Below are positions 9,993 to 21,383 of a DNA stretch of 64,000 nucleotides, one piece after another. This DNA is from Plotosus lineatus (lineage: Eukaryota; Chordata; Actinopteri; Siluriformes; Plotosidae). Below the pieces are notes generated by a model. That model was not told where the DNA came from and ran no database searches. It saw only the letters and a list, made by a program, of their open reading frames with translations. The translations under genes and the position numbers were made by a program. Every line of letters starts with the position of its first letter. Position 1 is the first letter of the stretch. Location of the stretch: NCBI GenBank assembly GCA_024760905.1, contig CM045745.1:10220282-10284281 (forward strand), written 5' to 3'.

Positions 9993-12900
9993 TTAATATA
10001 TCTTCCATTGATGGATTTTTACCCGAGAAGAATCTGAAGCAATCTCTTCTAGGTCACCATAGCAGCCATTTTTGTGCCGAATTAAATCTCCCCACAGCAG
10101 TGAGTGATGACAGCCAGGACATTCACCCTCAACAGGAAGTAGATGAGCTGGGTCTGACTTCAAGAAATGATTTGCCAAACAGATTAGATGACAAACCATC
10201 GTACAGGATAGATGAAAGCAGGACAGTTTATCTGACGTCTGAGGGGGGAAAATTAAAAAAAAAAAAAAAAATTGTATATTTATGAAGTCGGTAATAAAAA
10301 CAGTAATTATTAACATTTATTCCAAATATTTTCACATTTCAGGTCCACCAAATAATTTTTGAGACTCTTCTACAAGCCAACTCATCCATTGCTAACATTG
10401 AACAAGTTAAATTCTTTGAGCAGACAATAAAACTTCATAAATTTCAGCTTTTTATCATATCTAGAATTCTTCAGATCTTGTACTGTGTTGTCCACCTCTG
10501 CCTGCAGCCACAGTAGATAAAACACCCTTGATCAGAATAATTCTTCATATCATACTTCGGTCTCTTTCAATAGTTGCTTACTACATGGGACAAGTGCAAT
10601 CTGATTACGTTCTTAGTTTTAAATATTACAAAAAGCAACCCAAAATACTATTGTGTACCAGCATGAAATGAAAAATTACATGAAGGACACATATCTGTCC
10701 CCTCCACCAACAAATTTGGCTCTCACCCAGTTAACAGACCGTCCTGCCCTACATTGGTACCTTGACTTTCGAGTGTCTTTTATAATGAATTTTCCATGAT
10801 ACGAACTTTGATCCCACCAAAAATCTGCCGCATCCAACGAGCAAAATTTCACTTACGAGCTCTGCTGGGGAAATGGCTTTTCCGGGCCGATTAGCCTTGT
10901 ATTCTCCCGCGTGTATTCCTCGGCGCTCCGAGAACGCCTTGTGCAGTGCTTCTCGATTATTTTCTGTGACGCCCCTTATAAGAAGAAGAAGAGAAAAAAA
11001 ACATTTCACCTCCCCCAGCACCCACGAGCGACTATAAATAGTGTTTACTGCACTTCATATCATTTTCTCTGTGCTTTTCCACTACACCATAGGGAACACA
11101 GTGAGAGCGCCACTGCCACCTACTGTAGAGGATGCACAATTACACTTAATTCCGGTACAGTATGGCAAAAAAGCATGTTCCCCAGGGTCATACGCGCCCC
11201 CATGGCATCTCACCCACTATTTGAGAAGCACTGGCCTTGTGGGAGCTCACCACTAGCCTTTCTTCACTGGCATTCGTAGCATGCACATGCACAAAATTCT
11301 CCTCCACCTTCTCTGTTACTGCCCACTGTGCCTGCCCACATAACATATTCGCACCCACGTGACATCTTTGCTGCAGTCAATGATCGGAAGGGTTAGTTTA
11401 CTTATTGTTTATTCTTGTTTTGTTATTATTTATTATTAATTATTATTAATGTACATGTATTATTATGAAATATTTATTGTTTTTACATGTTTACTCTTTA
11501 ATATATTCGGTCAAATATAAGTGTTTGTGTCAGGTTATATGAGTGCGGGCGGGGTTGGAATGGACTAATTGGTTTTCTGTTTTTTTTCTATGCGATTTTT
11601 TTTTTGTTTTATCTAACGAACATTTTGACTTACGAGCTTGCCCTCAGAACGGATTAATTTCGTAAGTCAAGGTACCACTGTATATTGCAATGAGATCTGA
11701 AGTGCAGACATACCAGTACAATCTCTCTACACAACAAACACTGGTCCAGCCCGCTGTTTTCTTGCTCCTTGTCTTTCTGTTGTTGTAGTTTCTTCTTAGC
11801 ACGGACGCAGCCAAACGTCAGGGGAATGTGGAGAGGAGGCTGTAGTTGCGGCTCAAATTCCATCTGGTATTCCTGCCTGAGCCATCGTACAGTGAGGGGT
11901 AGACGACTCCAAGGCGCCACCCGCAGCATGTTGGACAGCACACGCCAGTGAAACTGCAGACTGGACTCTTTTCGTGTGCGCCGGGTCACGTGGGAGAGCC
12001 GACGAGAGACGTGTGGGTGCTGCCACGCCCACTCAAACTACAGCACAGAAAAAATTTATTTGTACTTTGTCGGACTGGTGATGTAGGACAACAGCTGCAC
12101 TTAAATGATAATTAGTGCTACATTTTTTGCTGTTTTTCCAGGTCTACTGCATCTCAGGGACCAGATTATCACCAACTTTATCTTACACCGTTAATTTAGT
12201 CATTTGCCAAACCACATAATCTTATTAGGGCAGGGGTGTCAAATTCGTGCCACAAAGGGCCATGTGGCTGCAGGTTTTTGTTTCAACCAATTTAATCAAC
12301 TGAGTTGAGTGTTCAGGCAGTTGATTGGTCAGTTTCTGTACCGAGCACACAGATTGACCAATCAGCTGCCTGAAGACTCAGACGAGTTGATTAAATGAGC
12401 CACCTCAGGTGTGCTCGTGCCTGGTTGAAACAAAAACCTGCAGCCACATGACCCAGCCATGGAGAGGCTGGAACCCCTCTTTGTCAAATCCGGTCGAAGG
12501 CATGGTACATTTTGAACTGCTTACCAGTCCATTGCAAGGTCAATACACACACACGCACACACATGCACACAATCCTTTAATAATTCTAAATTCTTTCCAG
12601 GACAACTCATCTTGTCTTCATTTAATTTTCTCCACAAAATACTGTAGTACTGTACATGAATAGTAAACAGCTGACAGATTTTTCAAACTGATTCTGTAAG
12701 GAATTCACTTTTGAAATGTCATTAGTAAACACAAGCACTTGATAAGGGTGTATACCTACCCTAAGAGCAGCAATATCAGATGGAAAGCCATGGATGATGA
12801 GCACCATCTCCCTACAATCATTCACAAAACAGTACGTACATTCCAGTATGAGAATTCAGCATAATATATATCAGTTTATTAGATATTCCCCAGACTACAT

Positions 12901-14331
12901 CCATATTCAAAAGGTAATTCCTCCATAGATATGCAGAGTAAAGGAGGCTGATAAACACGATTTAACCGCTTTTACTTTTCTGTGAAAAGCTGCAATCTTT
13001 TCTGAGTCATGACATGCTAGTGGGCCAGTGGTGGCCTGATGGTAAGGTGCTGGATCTCTGAACCTGAGGTTGGTGGTTCAAGCCCCACTCTCATCAAGTT
13101 GTCACTACTGCCCCCCCCCCCCCACACACACACACACCTAACTAGGTTATCAAAGGCTGGCCATGTCTCTCACTGTCTATAGCAGGGGTCACCGACCTTT
13201 TTGAAACCGAGAGCTACTTCTTGGGTACCAATTAATGCGAAGGGCTACCAGGTCAAAACACACCTCTGAAATTACAAATTTGCTCAATTTACCTTTAATT
13301 ATATGTTATCATTAATAATTAATGATATTTATCTATGTGAAGATATTGATTTGATTTAAAATATATTCAAAAAAATTAGATGCAGCTCAATGGAGAGTGG
13401 CGCTATGGAGCTGTGGGCCTGTCCTAAAACTAGCAGTGAACAGGTCCGCGGGCAACTTATAGTGTCCTTGCGGGCTACCTGGTGCCCACGGGCACCACGT
13501 TGGTGATCCCTGGTCTATAGTGAGCGGTTCATGTAAAAGAACCATTGCTGACTTTCCTCAAGAGTAGCTGCATAGCGGCCAGGATATTTCTGCCCTGCAA
13601 TAGCCTGGCAAGCTGTCCAGGGTGTACTCTGCCCTCGCCAAGTCGGCTGAGATGAGCAACAGCCCCCAATTTTGATTAGGGGTTCAGAATATGGGTCTCA
13701 TTTTAATGGTTGAAAAGAATGTAGGATAATCATATACTTTAAATGCTGTAGCATTACATAAAGTGAGGATTTGGCCCTTGGGCCAGGAGATTGACACCAC
13801 GTGTTGTTGTTATTGTTTTTAATATTTACTGACACCTTTCTGTCAGGTCAAGCATGTAATGTTAGTACTGGTGTATTCTGGGAAATCTGCTTCACTAATC
13901 TACAACTACTGTTTGCCCACAGGTGTGAACATGTTCAGTAGTGGACTTATTCAGATTGATTTTATTTATAAGATCATCATGTTGATTTTTCCTCTATTCC
14001 ACAATCTGATTAGTAATATTGATTGTTCATCCCAACTCAATCAGTTCTTTTTCCAGCATCTTGTATTGGTGTGCCTGATAAGCTTAACCCTGAAGTGCAT
14101 GGATATGATTTTGCATTGTTTATGCACAGGATTAATAGATTAGATTGTTATTATTTACCACGGTCCTCTTCCGCTGGTCTTCTTTGCTCCCCCTTTGTGC
14201 CTCCCGGCGTTGTGTTGGCCGATTCTCCGCTCGGGGTTCACCGTGAAGCCGATGTAAATACGCCCCTTAAATTTGGGGTTGGTGCAGTACAGCATGTACA
14301 CCCCATAAAAACTCTCCACCTCCACAACCAT
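9993..14331 (-). CDS. slx1: Structure-specific endonuclease subunit SLX1, 4 exons, complete
   Basis: Exons on the minus strand: 14331-14159, 12811-12760, 12037-11714 and 10238-9993. All introns are GT-AG, and the frame joins to 264 aa (human SLX1 is 275). SLX1 is the nuclease subunit of SLX1-SLX4, which cuts branched DNA and Holliday junctions in the nucleus. Residues ~8-83 form the GIY-YIG fold: [25 protein letters not shown] with the catalytic Arg at 35/36, and FEWAWQHP with Glu77. The C-terminal RING/PHD-like zinc domain has ligands at C175, C178, C190, C195, H200, C203, C223 and C226, and its first cysteine pair is in exon 3. I chose the start [10 protein letters not shown] because no in-frame ATG lies further upstream in the exon. 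The gene sits head-to-head with bola2. Introns hold SINEs and MITEs; one MITE ends 31 bp from the exon 3 donor. I see no disabling change. Confidence 0.96.
10750..11682. mobile_element. Composite TA-flanked MITE in slx1 intron 3
   Basis: Outer ends are TACATTGGTACCTTGAC and GTCAAGGTACCACTGTA, with TA at both edges. Inside is a second element marked by 'gtgcttctcgattattttctg' (10951) and 'tttgagaagcactggcctt' (11219-11237). The same nested arrangement occurs at 59183-60091, so the composite has multiplied as a unit. Confidence 0.75.
12231..12460. mobile_element. hAT-type MITE in slx1 intron 2
   Basis: It starts 'caggggtgtcaaattcgtgc', and 'ctgcaggtttttgtttcaac' is repeated in inverse at its right side ('gaaacaaaaacctgcagcc'). 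This is the layout of short hAT MITEs common in fish. No coding capacity. Confidence 0.65.
13022..13680 (+). mobile_element. tRNA-headed SINE split by a MITE, slx1 intron 1
   Basis: The head and first body part (13022-13184) are separated from the rest of the body and tail (13519-13680) by a nested element. That element begins 'caggggtcaccgacctttt' and ends 'cgttggtgatccctgg' (about 13186-13516). The nested family recurs at 38233-41612. Confidence 0.85.
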
Positions 14332-15115
14332 TGTAATACATAAACCTCGACAATCCTCCCAAACTGAAATTCCAACGGCTGCAAAGAACACCGGTTTCTA
14401 TAGCAACCCTGAATCATCACCACGACAAGCTACGCTGACGCACAGGCTGCTATAAATATTGTGATACACGAGGAAAGTAAAATATTTTCCGAAATCACAC
14501 ATTAACATTACGAATCCGTGTCTCGCAAATTATTTACTACAACCAGTCACTCACTTTGAAAACACTGCTATACAGTATCCGGTATATTCGGTTTATTAGT
14601 CATGCTCGGATATCGACGCTTTAAATTTTATATTAGAATTATTCATAGTTCGAAATAAAACACGGATTTTCACTTCATTTGCATTAAAAGAATGTTGTGG
14701 TTTTTAAAATAATTATTTTAATTATTATTTATTTTTTACTTCAGGCTTTTATTCAGAAGCCTAAAGATTTACAGGACCCCAGTTCTTCTTCCTGGGAAAA
14801 ATTGAGGAAGCTGATTGGCCAGTGAGAATTTAAATAGGCGGACTCACCATCTCTGTATGTTTCAATTTATCTCTGACCAATGCCGCACTATAAAGTATAA
14901 TAGAAGGTGCGGCTTCGTACCCTAGGTAGTGCACTTTTATAGGGATGAGAGATTTATTTAGGATGTGACGTCTTATTATTATTATTATTTTTTTTTTTTT
15001 TTACACCTTTCTGCGTTTGTTTCCTCCCCTTCACTCAGCCTGAAAACTTGTACGTAGTAGTATTTCTTGTACTCGGTGTGTGCGATACTTTCAGTATTTA
15101 AATATAAAAAAAGAC
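14332..15115. promoter_or_regulatory. Shared slx1/bola2 divergent promoter region
   Basis: 784 bp separate the two start codons. GTTTCTATAGCAAC at 14394-14407 resembles an RFX X-box close to slx1. Towards bola2 there are an inverted CCAAT box (GATTGGCC, ~14812), GACCAATG (~14876), TATAAAG (~14890) and a CRE-like TGACGTC at 14966-14972. A run of T at 14990-15002 precedes the bola2 5' UTR. The motifs are visible; their use is inferred from position only. Confidence 0.55.
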
Positions 15116-18100
15116 ATGGCGATTACCGTGGATCACATTCGGGAAAAACTGATAGCGGAAATTGGTGCAGTACACGTGGTATGTTGTGGTCAGTTCAACT
15201 GATAAAAGTGGAATGGATATACAGTAAATAAAACTCGAATGAATGAATAGTATAGTAGCTACAGATGTGGTACATATACTGTAGATACACACTGCAGATA
15301 TGGTACAGATGTGGTAGTTAGATGTAAAGTTTGATATACTGTACCATTCAAACAATTAATTGTTAAAACCCATCCAAAGTGAGCACACACTTGGGGCCCT
15401 GGCCTGCTATAAACACTGGGGGCCCCAAAAAGCAGTTGGGTGAGATGCCCTGCTCGAGGGCACTTCAGCCGGAAAGTTGAAAGAAGGGAAGATGCAGCTC
15501 ACTCGACCTGTCCACCCCTATTTTCCTTCTGATGATTTGGGAATCGATCCAGCAACCTTTCGGTCCCAAACGGATATAGTGTGGCTAGATATAGTATTTA
15601 TGTTACCAATATGTTTGACAGATACAGATATGGTAGAGAGATGTGGTGCATATATGATGGATGGCTCTGGTGCGAATGTGATGTCATATATGTGATGGAT
15701 TGCACCAGGTGTGAGTATGATGTCATATACATGGGGTATGGATATGATCTGACCCAAAAGGTTATCTTACTAAATCCATTTTCTTTTTGCCATTGATGTA
15801 ATACTGCAGGTTTGCTTTGTATGCTTACAAAACTTGCTTTCTGTTTCAGGAAGTAGAAGACACATCTCCCAGTAGATGTTCTACAAGTTTCAAGGTGCTT
15901 GTAGTGTCACCTCAATTTGAAGGAAAGCCACTGTTACAGAGACACAGGTAAAATATTAATACTGCTGGGAGCTCAGACATTTTGTTTGTATAATAAAGGG
16001 AATAACAGAAGGAACTGTAGCTATGAGTGCGAACACAAAAACAGTAAAATAAGTGAAAAGCAGTAGATACTGTACAGTATATTTCACATTTTTAACTGAA
16101 CTATTACTGAACGTAACAGAACGGGAACACGTGAAACAAATTTCAGAAAAAGCAGCACTGCTTCAGTTTATATTAGTTTGTGAACAGAAGCCACCTTTAC
16201 ACACAAAATGCAGTGAGAAGCTTCTCATTTCGAGAACAATCATCGCTGTGGCGACCCCTGATAAAGGGAGAAAGCCGAAAGGAAATCTCTCATACAGGGG
16301 TACAGACGCTCCCCGACTTACGTTTTTAATTGGTTCTGGACAGCCGAATGTAAATTGAAAGTGAACGTAAGTTGTTACAGTGACGTATGACATGTGACGT
16401 ATGACGCTCATACTGTACTGTACTATACATCCATAAATACCATTACCGTATCTCATAAAACACCCCTAAATCAATTATTATAAACATAACATTGTAAAAT
16501 AATATCAAATATATCAAATAATATCAACATTAATTTCAAATAAGTCACTTATTTATACCGATTTGCTTTACACGAAGCTTAAAACAGCCAATCAACGCTT
16601 ACAATATGTGAGCCGCTCAAAACCGAAAGTAGTGTATTTGCAAAAGTAGTGTACTTGCTGTGGGTTATACAGACTTCCGGTCTTTCAAGTGCACAAGGGT
16701 GCCGTTGAACTCATTTAGAACACAGCCTGCACTGATGTACGTCTAAACTCAAAATTTGACTTTAAAAAAAAAAAAAAAAAAAAAAACGTAAAATGGATGA
16801 ACGTAAGTTGGGGAGTGTCTGTACTTGAACGTTTGTGTAAGTATAAAATATTTGTATATTTCTGCATCATTTTGACCTAAAACATTATCATATTTTTACA
16901 GTCTCAGGGCTGCCAACTTGTACGAATTTATCCGGATTGATACGAAAAATAACATAGTATGGCAATCCAATTAATTTAGACATTAATACGAATTTCAAAC
17001 TTTCGTGAGAATCTGCTCCTTTCAATTCTATTTGACAATATTTTATCAATAATTCTGATGGATTGCATCAAATTCGATCTGTGTTAACCTCCTTGGCACA
17101 TCCTCTCACGCGATGTTACCGTTGTATTTTACCACGTGATTCGTTAATCGGCAGCAAGGTAGGTTGATTTCCACGAATCTGCGGCTATCTTACATACACT
17201 CCGTGATAACCAGAGCCAATCATTGAACGGTTGCGGGAAACCCAAAATGGTGACAAAAAGAAAGCGAGAATTTTATTGGAATATTCAACAACTTATTCAT
17301 TTATTAAGAAGCATGACATGTAGACGACCTTTTGCACAATGTGCAATGCGAAATTTAGCATCGTGCATTCGAGCGTTTTTGATATTAAAACGCATATAAA
17401 GGGAGGAAGACGTAGCCAGCTAGCGGCCGGTTTGCTTACTTTAGAACCGTTTTCTTGTTTTGAATTCTCTTACTTAACCTGGCTGTCTCAAGTATGCTGT
17501 TGTTTCATTATTAATCCAAAATACTAAAAAAAAATGGATTTGTTGGTGCTCATTAATGTGGAACTGTATTGTTTTAAGAACATGATATTCATTCATTCAT
17601 GCCTTCATAGGGGGCAGTGGTGGTCTCGTGGTATAAGACGCCGGATCGCTGATCTAAAGGTTGGGGGTTTGAGTCCCACTCTCCACAAAGTTGTCACCCC
17701 CCCCCCCCCCCCCCCCCTTCCCCTTCCCCGTGCAGCTAACTGGGTTATCAAAGGCCGGCCATGTCTCTCACTGTCTGTGGTGTGAGGCATGTAAAAGAAC
17801 CATTGCTGACTTTCGACAAGAGTAGGCTGCAAAGCCGTCAGCGTGTTTCCGCCCTGCGATGGCCTGGCGAGCTGTCCAGGGTGTACTCTGCCCTCGCCCC
17901 GGGTTGGCTGGGATGGGAACCAGCCTCTCCGTGACCCTAATTAGGATGAAGCGGTGACAGAAAATGAACTGAATGAACATTCCTTCATTTTCTGTTACCA
18001 CTTAATCCTAATTTGACTTGCGGGGAGGCTGGCGCCCATCTCAGCCAACTCCGGGTGAGAGCAGAGTACACCCTGGACGGCTCGCCAGGCCATCGCAGGG

Positions 18101-18221
18101 CGGAAACACACTGACAGCTGTGCAGCTACTCTTGTCGAAAGTCAGCAATGGCTGTTTTACATGAACCTCACACGGTAGACAGTGAGAGACATGGCCGGCT
18201 GTTGATAACCCAGTTAGCTGC

Positions 18222-18257
<36 letters not shown>

Positions 18258-18429
18258 GTGGGGGTGGGGTGGGGTGGGGGGGCAGTGGTAGCCTGTTGAG
18301 AGTGGGGTTTGAACCCCTCCAACCTTGGGATCAGTGATCCAGCGCCTTTACCACCGGGCCATCACTGCCCTACATGATATTATTTTTGGGAAAATGAATA
18401 GATTATCTGAGCCCGTGAAAATAATTATT

Positions 18430-18492
<63 letters not shown>

Positions 18493-18601
18493 TTTTTCCA
18501 GAATGGTGAACACTTGCCTTGCGACTGAGATGAAGGACATACACGCGTTCGAACAGAAGACCTTAACCCCAGAACAATGGGAAAAGCAGAAGCAGCAGTG
18601 A
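15116..18601 (+). CDS. bola2: BolA-like protein 2, 3 exons, complete
   Basis: Exons 15116-15178, 15850-15947 and 18502-18601 join in frame to 86 aa, the same length as human BOLA2. BOLA2 partners glutaredoxin-3 in the cytosol, binding a bridging [2Fe-2S] cluster in iron-sulfur delivery. The BolA fold is evident: REKLIAEIGAVHVEVEDT, FKVLVVSPQFEGKPLLQRHR and HAFEQKTLTPEQW. Cys31 (SRCSTSF) and His68 (DIHAF), the expected cluster ligands, are present. Exon 2 ends in AG and exon 3 opens A-ATG, giving Arg54-Met55. An AATAAA follows at 18759-18764. Intron 2 is crowded: an inverted pair of SINEs, then a ~24-unit (TG)n run just before the exon 3 acceptor. Promoter and orientation are shared with slx1. 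Confidence 0.97.
15375..15590 (-). mobile_element. Third SINE type (V-SINE-like), bola2 intron 1
   Basis: 'tccaaagtgagcacacactt', 'gggcacttcagcc' and 'gcaacctttcggtccc' recur at 27680-27915 in the same order. The reverse-complement tRNA-like signal at the right side places it on the minus strand. Confidence 0.55.
16242..16290 (+). mobile_element. Very short RTE-type tail insertion
   Basis: 'cgctgtggcgacccctgata' followed by 'aaagggagaaagccgaaagg' is the RTE-type SINE/LINE tail alone, about 50 bp. It lies in bola2 intron 2, beside a MITE start at 16301. Confidence 0.65.
16301..16823. mobile_element. TA-flanked MITE, 'CAGACGCTCCCCGAC' family
   Basis: Left end TACAGACGCTCCCCGACTTA; the right end is its inverse with two mismatches, finishing TGTCTGTA. 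TA lies at both edges. An A22 run is present at 16766-16787. Related copies: 42433-43493, and a fragment inside 30899-31820. Confidence 0.8.
17611..17975 (+). mobile_element. tRNA-headed SINE, L2/HE1-type tail, full length (bola2 intron 2)
   Basis: Complete head, body and tail ending 'aggatgaagcggtgacagaa'. A C18 run interrupts the head-body junction (17697-17717). It sits about 10 bp from an inverted copy. Confidence 0.9.
17985..18375 (-). mobile_element. tRNA-headed SINE, L2/HE1-type tail, full length, inverted
   Basis: Reverse complement of the same SINE, with a (GT)n tract (18217-18254) and a G-rich run inside. Together with 17611-17975 it makes an inverted repeat with arms of about 360 bp in the bola2 primary transcript. 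Confidence 0.9.
18434..18482 (+). repeat. (TG)~24 microsatellite at the bola2 exon 3 acceptor
   Basis: The uninterrupted TG run is followed by 'atgtgtatgttttttccag', where the last AG is the exon 3 splice acceptor (exon starts at 18502). The layout is (TG)n, a spacer, T6, CCAG. Confidence 0.97.
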
Positions 18602-18764
18602 CGTAGACACCCACATAGTTGTTGTCAGTGTAATTTTCCATGCTCTTTGTTTACCCTTCATGTTTAGTTACATGATTGGAAAAAAAAAAAAAAAAAACTA
18701 ATTGGAACACAGTCCATTTTCCATCAGTGTGAGCTACAGTGCAGTACTACTGACACAAAATAAA

Positions 18765-19189
18765 TCGTTGTCATCGTTATTTGTTGCTCTGGAACAGATA
18801 TGCTGGTGTGACTTTTATTTGATTTTTGAACTTTGAAACTTTTAGCCATCGAGTGTGTGATGTGTTTAAATTGTCGTTTTTAGTTCTTGAATCCTCCGTA
18901 ACAATTTTATGGATCTGGATCCTAACCCCTACTTGCATGTTCTTGGAATGTTTGAGGGACTTGCAGAACTTGGAGAAAACCAACACAAACATGTATGAGT
19001 ATTCAGCACTTTGTCTTAACAGGGTTGCTGGGATGCTGGTGCCATCTCTGCCAACGCTGGGGGGAAGCCGGGGTACACCCTGAACTGCTCACCAGCCCAT
19101 CTCTCCTGTTCTTAAAAACTGGTACAAGAACACTTCTTTTCCACCCGTCAGGCGTCCTGTCACGTTCCAAGATTTTGTTGCACGGTCCA
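18765..19189. other. Intergenic, unassigned
   Basis: Sequence past the bola2 polyadenylation signal. A short L2-like fragment ('gctgggatgctggtgcc...ccctgaactgctc', 19024-19090) is visible. No gene is recognised. Confidence 0.4.
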
Positions 19190-19440
19190 GTTTAAAAACT
19201 CCACTGCTATCACACCCATAACATCTTCATGCCTTCACTGGTATATCATCTGGGCCAACTGCCCTTCCACTCTTCATCCTCTTCACGGCTGCTCGCACCT
19301 TATCCTTACTAATGAACGCTGTGTCTTCCTGTCACTCTGTCATGAGATGAGGATCTACTAGTGTGTCAAATGTCCTATTCTCCGTGATGATGTCACAGGG
19401 AGGCTGCAATCACCCCGGGACATCCCACCTGTAAAGATTT
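19190..19440 (-). mobile_element. LINE RT-region fragment
   Basis: On the minus strand a frame reads [23 protein letters not shown], matching the '[10 protein letters not shown]' motif at the start of the reverse transcriptase in RTE-like LINEs. The motif is degraded at both sides. It lies next to the RTE tail at 19474-19836 but is probably a separate fragment. Confidence 0.6.
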
Positions 19441-19473
19441 GCACTTTTTTAGGGATTGTATTTTAAATTTAAT

Positions 19474-19836
19474 CTTCTTCTTTTCCTTTCGGCTGTTCCC
19501 TTCAGGGGTCACCACAGTGAATCATCTGCCTCCATCTCACCCTATAATCTGCATTTACTTCTCTGACACCAACTACCTTCATGTCCTCCTTCACCACTTC
19601 CACAAATCTCCTCTTTGGTCTAGCTCTTGGCCTTCTGCCTGGTAGGTCCAACCTCAGCATCCTACTACCAATATACTCACTATCCCTCCTGTGTACATGT
19701 CCAAACCATCTCAATCTAGCCTCTCTGACTTTGTCTCCAAAACCTCTTACATGTGCTGTCCCTCTGATGTACTCATTTCTGATCCTGTCCATCCTTGATA
19801 CTCCCAAAGAGAACCTCAACATTTTCATCTCTGGTT
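19474..19836 (-). mobile_element. RTE-clade LINE, 5'-truncated insertion
   Basis: The minus strand encodes the polyprotein C-terminus (MDRIRNEYIRGTAHVRGFG, RLRWFGHVHRRDSEYIG, GRRPRARPKRRF), followed by the short 3' UTR and GAAG-rich tail. Flanks TTTTAAATTTAAT (19461-19473) and TTTTGAATTTAAT (19837-19849) differ at one base, consistent with a 13-bp target-site duplication. Confidence 0.88.
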
Positions 19837-19869
19837 TTTTGAATTTAATGATTTTTCGTAAAGGATAAC

Positions 19870-20590
19870 AGATTGATACAATGCCCCAAATCATCTTAAA
19901 GCAGGGGCCTCCAACCCTGTTCCTGATGTGTTCCTTTCCTGTAGAGTGGCTCCCAGCTGACTCATGCATCTGAGGGAACATGACTGGAGAAACCTATCTG
20001 AAAGGTTTTGCACTTTTTTAAATTAATTAATTAATTAATTTTTTACAAAATAGAAGTCCCCAAACAGAATTCTGCATAGGGCCCTCTCTGCTCACACATA
20101 TACTCAGAGTTCTATATCTTCTCTGTTCCTTACATAAGTAAGTCTTCTCACGTTTGTTTGGGAATAGAGATCCGGGAGTTGAATTAATCTAACTGATTAA
20201 AGGAATGAAGGTATGAGTGGTGAGCTGCATGGAAGGGCTGAGGTTATATATACGTTTATATATGAAATGTTCAGTTTGGAAAATCATGTTAATTTTCTGT
20301 CGCCATGCAGATAGAGTGTAAATGTGACGCAGTCCTTTATTCCCAGGAAATTACATCATGCAGCCTGTATATGAATAAGAGCTATTAATGCTCACTGTGC
20401 TCTTATCACAGAATAAAATATTTTTCATGAATAATTTGTGACATGAGATGGCATAATGCCAGAGTTGTGACCGTCGTTCCACCTCCACCTCACATAAAGA
20501 AGGTCCTGGAGTCGAGACCCGTGTCCAGCGAGGGAGTTTCTGTGTTGGGTTGACATGAGCTCCTCATGTTGGGTTTCTTTCATAGTCCAA

Positions 20591-20627
<37 letters not shown>

Positions 20628-21370
20628 GATAATTATTTATTGCGCATGTGAGTTTGAACATTTGCTTTTCTGTGTTGGTTGGGGGCTGGTGAGCTGTTCA
20701 GAGAGTACCCTGCCTCTGCTTGGTGTCGGCAGGAATAGACTCCAGGGCTATGGAGTGACGCTCACTTCCCTGCCACTCACAGCGATGGCCAGCCAAGGCG
20801 TCTGTGACTTCATTCATACAAGGGGGCTGGTAGCTTTTTCCCTCCAATTGTATTAGTCCGTACCCAAGTACGCAGAAAAGATGAGGGTGTGTGTGTGTGT
20901 GTGTGCTGTCGTCCCTCCTTGGTTGGTGGTGGCGGCCATGTGATCAGGAAGGCAACAGCTGATGGGTAGGAACTGGATACAACTAAAATTAGGGAGAAAA
21001 TTAGGAAAATTGTACAGTATTTTATGGAGGTGGCATGTGCATGCTTACGCCTCTTCCTGGTTGGTGATGGTTGTGAAACGGAAGGAAATACTGGGTGGGT
21101 GGGAATTGGATATGAGTAACTTACAGGGAGAAAAATGGGGGGGGGGTGGTGTCATCTTCAGAAAATTTCAGTACGATCACAAGAAACCATTTTGGGGGTT
21201 TTTTTTGTGTGTGCATGAAATAAGAATAAGGCAGAAGTGTCAAAAATAACTTCTTTTAATTCATGACGGTTCCAATCAATGGAGACTTTTATTGTATGTC
21301 ATTGTATATTTACTTGTATAATAGATGGCAATGAAATGAGGTTAAGCACATACAAACAGCATTGGCCTAA
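19870..21370. other. Gene-free interval with microsatellites
   Basis: An (AC)~16 run lies at 20591-20624 and a short (GT)n at 20887-20904. An L2-like SINE tail fragment is suggested near 20680-20790. No coding exon is recognised. Confidence 0.45.
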
Positions 21371-21383
21371 TGAGGTCAATACT

